Positions 59,801-64,000 of a DNA stretch of 64,000 nucleotides are shown here, in pieces; positions within the stretch are counted from its first letter, which is position 1, and every line of letters starts with the position of its first letter. This DNA is from Heliopora coerulea. Its lineage: Eukaryota; Cnidaria; Anthozoa; Scleralcyonacea; Helioporidae. The stretch covers positions 146,001 through 210,000 of the forward strand of contig JASJOG010000234.1 in assembly GCA_030142905.1 (NCBI GenBank). Direction: 5' to 3'. Below the pieces are notes generated by a model, which saw nothing but the letters and a program-made list of their open reading frames with translations, did not search any database and was not told where the DNA came from. Made by a program: the position numbers and the translations under genes.

Positions 59801-62800
59801 TGTGTCTGGTTTGCCCCTGCCGCAAACAACTTCTCGGTTAAGATATGTTCCAGTAGTTCTGTAACTTCACCTCAGTTGTTGATGATCGCTTCTATTTCTT
59901 TCCGGTTCTAACTGAAGGATCTTTCAGCAAAAAAACGAAATGTCAATGATAAGAAAAAAAGAAAGAAAAAGAGAAAGAGAAAGAAGAAAAAAAAATGAAA
60001 GAAAACAAGAAAGAAAGAGAGACACTCCAGCAAAAATCATGTTGAAATCCTTCTTATGGTTCACTATGTGACGAAAGGCCTCCTTATTGAGGCGATATAA
60101 TTTCCTGCTAGACCTTTTTGGCCGTTTAATTTCAAACTATATTGAGTTTAGCGTTATAACCAGCTGCGTTCCTATATTTATTCGAGGGAAAACGCGATAA
60201 ACGTTTGTGGGTATGTCGGATTGTTTCTACGTTATTTTGTTTTGCCAGGTTGTTCCTCATGGTGTACTATGTTTTTTTCCATCCTATGCTATGTTGGATA
60301 AATTAATGAAAAGATGGAAGGTGAGACACTGTGCTTGGAGTACGAAAATAATTGAGGTTGAAATAGGTGGGGTGAGAGGAGTTAAATTTGGTGTGTACAT
60401 GCTGGATGTGTTTTGTAGTTAGGTTGGTAAGGTACGTTAGACGTGGAGCAGGTTGCCACTACTGATTACCCTAATACTTGATTGCACCGAGTCATGGTGC
60501 CAATTCTGGGCACCATGCTCCTCTATGGTGTCTAGGAACGACCATTATGATGCGTTGGTGGAGCGAGGTGGTGTAAGACTTTGTGAGGGGGAAACTGCTT
60601 GGGTGGGGTCTATTCAGGTATGTTGCTTTGGTGGGTAAGATAAAGTAAACGGTCGTTTGCAGTGTAGTTTTGCCTGGTAGGTGGTTCGCACTGTCTTTAG
60701 GTAGGTGGTGCGAGGTGAAATCGCAGGATGGGACACGATTAAGTGTGATTGTATCCGTGGTTGTGTTTTGCTGCGTAACTGTGACATGATAAGGAGCGGG
60801 CTGAGATAGGGAGGTGTGTACGTGTGATCATCTTGTTCTGCATGGCTCCAATTGGTGTAGTTTGGTTAGGTGGGATTGGCTATAGTTACGGTGGGATAAT
60901 ATAAGTGCGTACGTACGTAATATAAGATGTTATAGGAAGAACCAAGAATTACCGGAGCATCAGAGTTTTATTTGTTTTCATTAGACAACAGGACTTTGGG
61001 ATCGACTGACGGGTCTCAAGCGAACTTTCTATGAATTAAGAGGTGGCGGCCAAGCTGGTGAGGATGTACTTCTCCATGTCATTTGTCTCATAGGAACCTG
61101 TTATACATTGAGTCTCTCTATTTCCTTCCTTTTTATTTTTTAGATTTTAATGATACAATGGATGACTTCTACAGCGCTGTAAAAATGTCTGAAGAAGCAG
61201 GTATATCCTTCAAAGAAAATCCTTTCTCGGTTGACCCTAAGTTCTTGTTGAGAGGAAACCATTGAAAATTTTCTGTGGTTTCAGCTTGTTTTTGAACTGT
61301 GGTACAGGTTGACAATTAAGTGTTGAGGTAGAGGGTAAGTTGATTTGAACTGACTTCCCAAACTAAGGGGATCTATACACTCTCCAAAATCAACGGGTTG
61401 AGGACTTAATTTCAAGGTACTCATGATAATCATTTTGATGTCACAGATTGTGAATCCGGGAATGTTGGTGCCTTGTTTTTGGCCGTTTGCCGAGGTAAAG
61501 TAAGTGAAGGCTTGGATTTCGCCGACAACAACGCTCGAGCCGTGATTACGGTGAGGCACGAATAAAAAAAAGTTAACTGATTGAGATTGTTGAAAACACC
61601 AAAGAAGTAGACTGTTTATAGACTTGCTCCTTTTCCAGGTTGGTATACCATTTCCCAACATTAAAGATACTCAGGTAAGAGTTTGTGATAAGTGCGGGAT
61701 TATTCGATAGGGCGATCACGATGTTAGCCCATGTCCTTAGATCAGCCGCGATCACAAGAAATGTAGGTTATTGATGAAAGTTTCACACGTGAAACTGAAG
61801 CATGTGAGCCCAATTTCTACTCGTTCAATGGGCTATCATGAGGTAAAGTGAAAGCTCTTCTTGTGAAATTGGGATCCTTGAGGGCAATTTTCTTATAGCG
61901 GTCTCATCAAGTGTTTATCACCCGTAAAATTTTAAAGTTCCTGAGCCAAACGATCGATTCAGATAAGGTGACTGAGGCCTAAAAGTGTTTTTTTTAAATC
62001 ACATTCGACGCAAATGCGTTCCCTGAAGCTACGTTCGGTAAAAACTCCGAGTGACAGTCATGAAACTTAAACACTCTTAACTTTTCTACGTCTTCAGTTT
62101 ACTTGAGTATTTTAACTTGTTACTAGGTGGAACTCAAACGTAGATACAACAACCAATATTGCACTGTGAAAGGACTACTAAATGGAAGTGAATGGTACGA
62201 GATCCAAGCCTTCAGAGCCCTTAATCAGGTAAAACTAAACAATGCGCTTTCAACCTGCGACCCGCGGGCAAAATTCAGACCAACTATATAACCCATGAGA
62301 CCTGCCGAGCGCGCGATGACGTAGTTGCGCCAAATTTAACTCGGGAATGTAATGAACGTTTAAAAGATTTTAAACAACGATTTATCCACGGGTCGCTCAG
62401 CTGTAAACTTTAATTGAATGTATTAACTGCTGAGCTAAATCCCATTTCAGAATCATCCTCAGAGATATGCATGAGCAGAAATTTTTCATTTTTCAAGATT
62501 ATCATGACAAATTTCTGTTCATGTATATCTCTGAGGATGATTCTGAAATAGAATTGAAACACTGCACATCCTTTCATGGACACCGTTAAGTTGTCGCGAG
62601 AATATTTCGTGCACTAAAGTTGGATAAGAACTTGCCTCCAATCCCTGTGGACTCGATAGCTCAACAGGTAGATCAGCGGACCGGTATTCGGAAGGTGTGA
62701 GTTCAAATCCCGCTCGAGTCACCATTTTTCAGTTGACTTCGGCAGTGTAGGTTAATTGTGAAGTTTCGTTTCATAATACCCTGACGATGATTCTGAAAAA

Positions 62801-64000
62801 GAATTGAAAGACTGCGCATCCATCCTCATGGATAGCGTTAAGTTGTCGCGAGAATATCTCGTGCTCTTAAATTGGATAAAAACTCGCCTCCAATCTTTGG
62901 ACTCGATAGCTCAACAAGTGGAGCAGCGGACCGGTATCCCGAAGGTGCGAGTTCGAATCCCGCTCGAGTCAATATTTTACAGTTGACTTCAGGAGTGTCA
63001 GATTATCATGAAAACTTTCTGTTCATGAGCTGAACCCGTATCTAGACCTATCTCACTGAGCGCTAAAGACTTTGTCGTTTACGTTGCCTCGTTAATCTTC
63101 TTATGAATTTTCTGATTTACCTTTTCATATCAATCTCTCCTATTTAGGCTTTGGGTCGCTGCATTCGACATAAGTATGTACTCCAAAACCTTTAGTTCCT
63201 TTCTTCTTTTATTTGTGTTTTTTTTTTTGTTTGTTTTTTTTTTACTTTTTTTTTTATTTTTCACTTGCTTGCCTGTGGTAATAACTTTTGATTTGTGAAA
63301 CTTAACTTTCATTCCTAGGGATGATTGGGGAGCAATCCTTCTCATTGATGAACGATTTGGTAAATCACCGAAATACAGGAATAGTAAGAAAAGGTTTTTT
63401 GTGCACTTGTGGTAAATGATCATTATGATGATGGTGGCAATAAGTTGGCGGAGGAAGGATGTGGTGATTGAGATGTGAAGGATAAAGGAGGAAAAAAGTG
63501 ATGGTGATTTTGTGAAGATTATAGAATGGTTGTATACTTGTATTGATACAAATTTTATATATAACCTTGTTAGTTTTCCCCCAGTAAAAGAGCTACAGGT
63601 TAAACCTTTGGTGAACCTATGTCTACCTTGACGAGTAGTATCGTCTGCTGTAGTTAAACATTAAAGGGTCGCTACCGTCAACAAAAAGGTTAAATAACAG
63701 GAGTTCCATCCTCTCTTAGTTTGAGATAGGGAACTTAGTCTACCTCCTCCCTCCTTCTACACCATTAGTCAAGTTTCTCGGAAAGGTGCCTGGTTTACGT
63801 GATTGTTGAGTTGATGTGGTTTCTGACTTGTTGTTATTTTTATCGTTATTATTGTTATTGTCCTTTTCAGTGTTATTGTTACTGTTGTTGTTGTTATGGT
63901 TATTGTTATTATTGTTGTTGGTATTGTTAATGGTATCGTTAATGTTTCTTTTTTGCTTTTGTTATTGTTACTGCTGCTGCTATTTCTATTATTGTTATTG
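47880..64000 (+). CDS. BRIP1: BRIP1/FANCJ 5'-3' DNA helicase, 3' end off the window
   Basis: Fe-S superfamily 2 helicase of the Fanconi anaemia and BRCA1 pathway. Exons: 47880-47972, 48833-48944, 49767-49811, 50454-50621, 51474-51583, 52130-52371, 53117-53206, 53790-53892, 54181-54303, 54499-54594, 55249-55384, 55948-55994, 56258-56407, 56712-56807 (uncertain), 57420-57495 (start uncertain), 57864-57906, 58192-58218, 58276-58326, 58404-58544, 59012-59080, 59697-59747, 60249-60320, 60985-61057, 61144-61200, 61447-61550, 61639-61674, 62127-62228, 63148-63173, 63319-63383. Motifs: Q-motif region [12 protein letters not shown]; Walker [10 protein letters not shown]; basic KKRYR and KKRRQ (nuclear localisation); [14 protein letters not shown] (motif Ia); four cluster Cys in HTCIHSE, EDCRKS, KSCSYHG and [18 protein letters not shown] (DEAH box); [39 protein letters not shown]; and [20 protein letters not shown] (motif VI). 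Phase is consistent except at exon 13/14. The C-terminal region with partner-binding sites lies outside. Confidence 0.95.
48087..48150. other. Long hairpin (pre-miRNA-like), BRIP1 intron 1
   Basis: Arms 48087-48112 and 48125-48150, 26 bases each, pair throughout with a single U-G wobble (core gcaactacctgaaata against tgtttcaggtagttgc). The loop is 12 bases. It lies in the sense strand of BRIP1, 115 bp after exon 1. Geometry fits a short microRNA precursor, or a foldback relic. Confidence 0.65.
49036..49210 (+). repeat. Dispersed repeat, family F, copy 1 (BRIP1 intron 2)
   Basis: Shares gaggtcaaggtatat-like, ggtgaagtttc-agagaagta, aacttg-cc-acaaacatag-aaatg and tcttaatgag-ttgataa with 55725-55905 in another BRIP1 intron. 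About three quarters identical by eye. Confidence 0.75.
50983..51110 (+). repeat. Dispersed repeat, family D, copy 2
   Basis: Partner of 20012-20134, in BRIP1 intron 4. Contains tttggggaaacat, ggctgtctttgtatcacta, a C run and gaaattttgctccgccat. Confidence 0.75.
51886..51985 (+). mobile_element. Family B MITE, copy 6 (best termini)
   Basis: Exactly 100 bp in BRIP1 intron 5. It starts ttaactctttcaggtcc and ends ggaccggaaagagttag, near-perfect inverse termini. The core is actctggctaacgccagacg. This copy best defines the family: terminal inverted repeats of about 17 bp plus an internal palindrome. Confidence 0.8.
55425..55600. repeat. GA-rich polypurine tract, BRIP1 intron 11
   Basis: Runs of GAGAGA and GAAAGA and a block of about ten G, starting about 40 bp after the exon 11 donor. 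Small Arg/Glu-rich open frames here are translations of the repeat. Confidence 0.85.
55725..55905 (+). repeat. Dispersed repeat, family F, copy 2 (BRIP1 intron 11)
   Basis: Contains ccgaggtcaaggtatataac, gggtgaagtttcgagagaag, aacttgtccgacaaacatat and tatcttaatgagattgataa; partner of 49036-49210. Preceded by a related stretch around 55670 (ggttatataccgtgaccg). Confidence 0.75.
58858..58894. other. Hairpin, BRIP1 intron 18/19 region
   Basis: Arms atttgatgaaggaaat (58858-58873) and atttccttcatcaaat (58879-58894) are perfect 16-mers with a 5 base loop. Flanking atggagt and actccat extend it into a longer interrupted foldback. Confidence 0.7.
59945..60022. repeat. GAAA-rich polypurine tract, BRIP1 intron 20
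   Basis: About 80 bp of aagaaaga and gagaaaga units. No coding content. Confidence 0.85.
62443..62650. mobile_element. SINE body fragments in inverted arrangement
   Basis: A short minus-oriented body end (cagaatcatcctcagagata) at about 62448-62467 faces a plus-oriented body (tctctgaggatgattctgaa) from 62526. The two are separated by about 60 bp and can fold back. The plus body runs on to the tRNA-like head at 62650. Confidence 0.75.
62650..62975 (+). mobile_element. Tandem tRNA-derived SINEs, plus strand (two heads)
   Basis: Heads at 62650-62720 and 62900-62970, each 71 bases, begin gactcgatagctcaaca and end cgctcgagtc, with a 7 bp closing stem and a B-box-like gagttcgaatccc. The body between them (62721-62899) matches the minus-strand SINE at 19420-19600, including cagttgacttcggcagtgta and gttaagttgtcgcgagaata. 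The anticodon arm pairs poorly, so these are not counted as tRNA genes. They lie in BRIP1 intron 26/27. Confidence 0.85.
63836..64000. repeat. (GTT/ATT)n-rich imperfect microsatellite, runs off the right edge
   Basis: Imperfect units of gttatt, gttgtt and attgtt to the end of the window, in the BRIP1 intron after exon 63319-63383. Confidence 0.85.

Noticed and set aside
62650..62720. Functional tRNA gene
   Set aside because: The acceptor and T stems pair, but the anticodon stem does not, the base before the presumed anticodon is not T, and the same head recurs with a shared body. It is a SINE head.
1..64000. CRISPR arrays, operons, prophage or bacterial defence systems
   Set aside because: No such structure. 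All supported genes are spliced animal genes; tandem repeats here are microsatellites, minisatellites or mobile elements.

Overview
The window is nuclear DNA of an invertebrate animal, most probably an anthozoan cnidarian (coral or sea anemone). The genes are animal-type, intron-rich and AT-rich, with small exons bounded by GT-AG introns. Introns and spacers are packed with short DNA transposons, tRNA-derived SINEs and simple repeats. The phylum is an inference from gene structure and repeat style. The assignment to Metazoa is firm, resting on SH2B, FANCJ, CASP and PIGL. Nothing prokaryotic, plasmid-like or CRISPR-like is present.

Six protein genes can be rebuilt exon by exon. Left to right: (1) minus strand, 1-11806, CASP, the Golgi coiled-coil protein related to CUX1: 28 exons, about 665 codons visible, last residues off the left edge. 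(2) plus strand, 12488-15964, RPAIN (RPA-interacting protein), 8 exons, complete, divergent from CASP across a 681 bp spacer. (3) plus strand, 21106-32580, an SH2B/APS/LNK-family adaptor, 8 exons, complete, with a dead Tc1-like transposon in intron 3. (4) minus strand, 34276-38209, a four-transmembrane MS4A-like protein, 5 exons, complete and convergent with SH2B. (5) minus strand, 41402-47515, PIGL (GlcNAc-PI de-N-acetylase), 5 exons, complete. (6) plus strand, 47880 to beyond the right edge, BRIP1/FANCJ DNA helicase, about 29 exons recognised, divergent from PIGL across 364 bp.

The genes do not form one pathway. RPAIN (import of RPA) and FANCJ (an RPA-stimulated helicase) both serve genome maintenance. 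CASP and PIGL act in the Golgi and ER. SH2B is a tyrosine-kinase adaptor. The two head-to-head pairs (CASP/RPAIN and PIGL/BRIP1) probably share bidirectional promoters.

Between and inside the genes lie a 690 bp GGAA-type polypurine tract, several families of short inverted-repeat elements that recur across the window, a 565 bp pogo/Tigger-like non-autonomous element, tandem SINE heads, a minisatellite in a PIGL intron, and several long hairpins. Two hairpins (23003-23072 and 48087-48150) have pre-miRNA-like geometry. I found no convincing new multi-gene system. The most unusual items are the hairpins, a GC-AG intron in CASP, a stand-alone CASP with no room for CUT exons, a probably conserved Cbl-binding tail in SH2B, and a reading-phase conflict in BRIP1.
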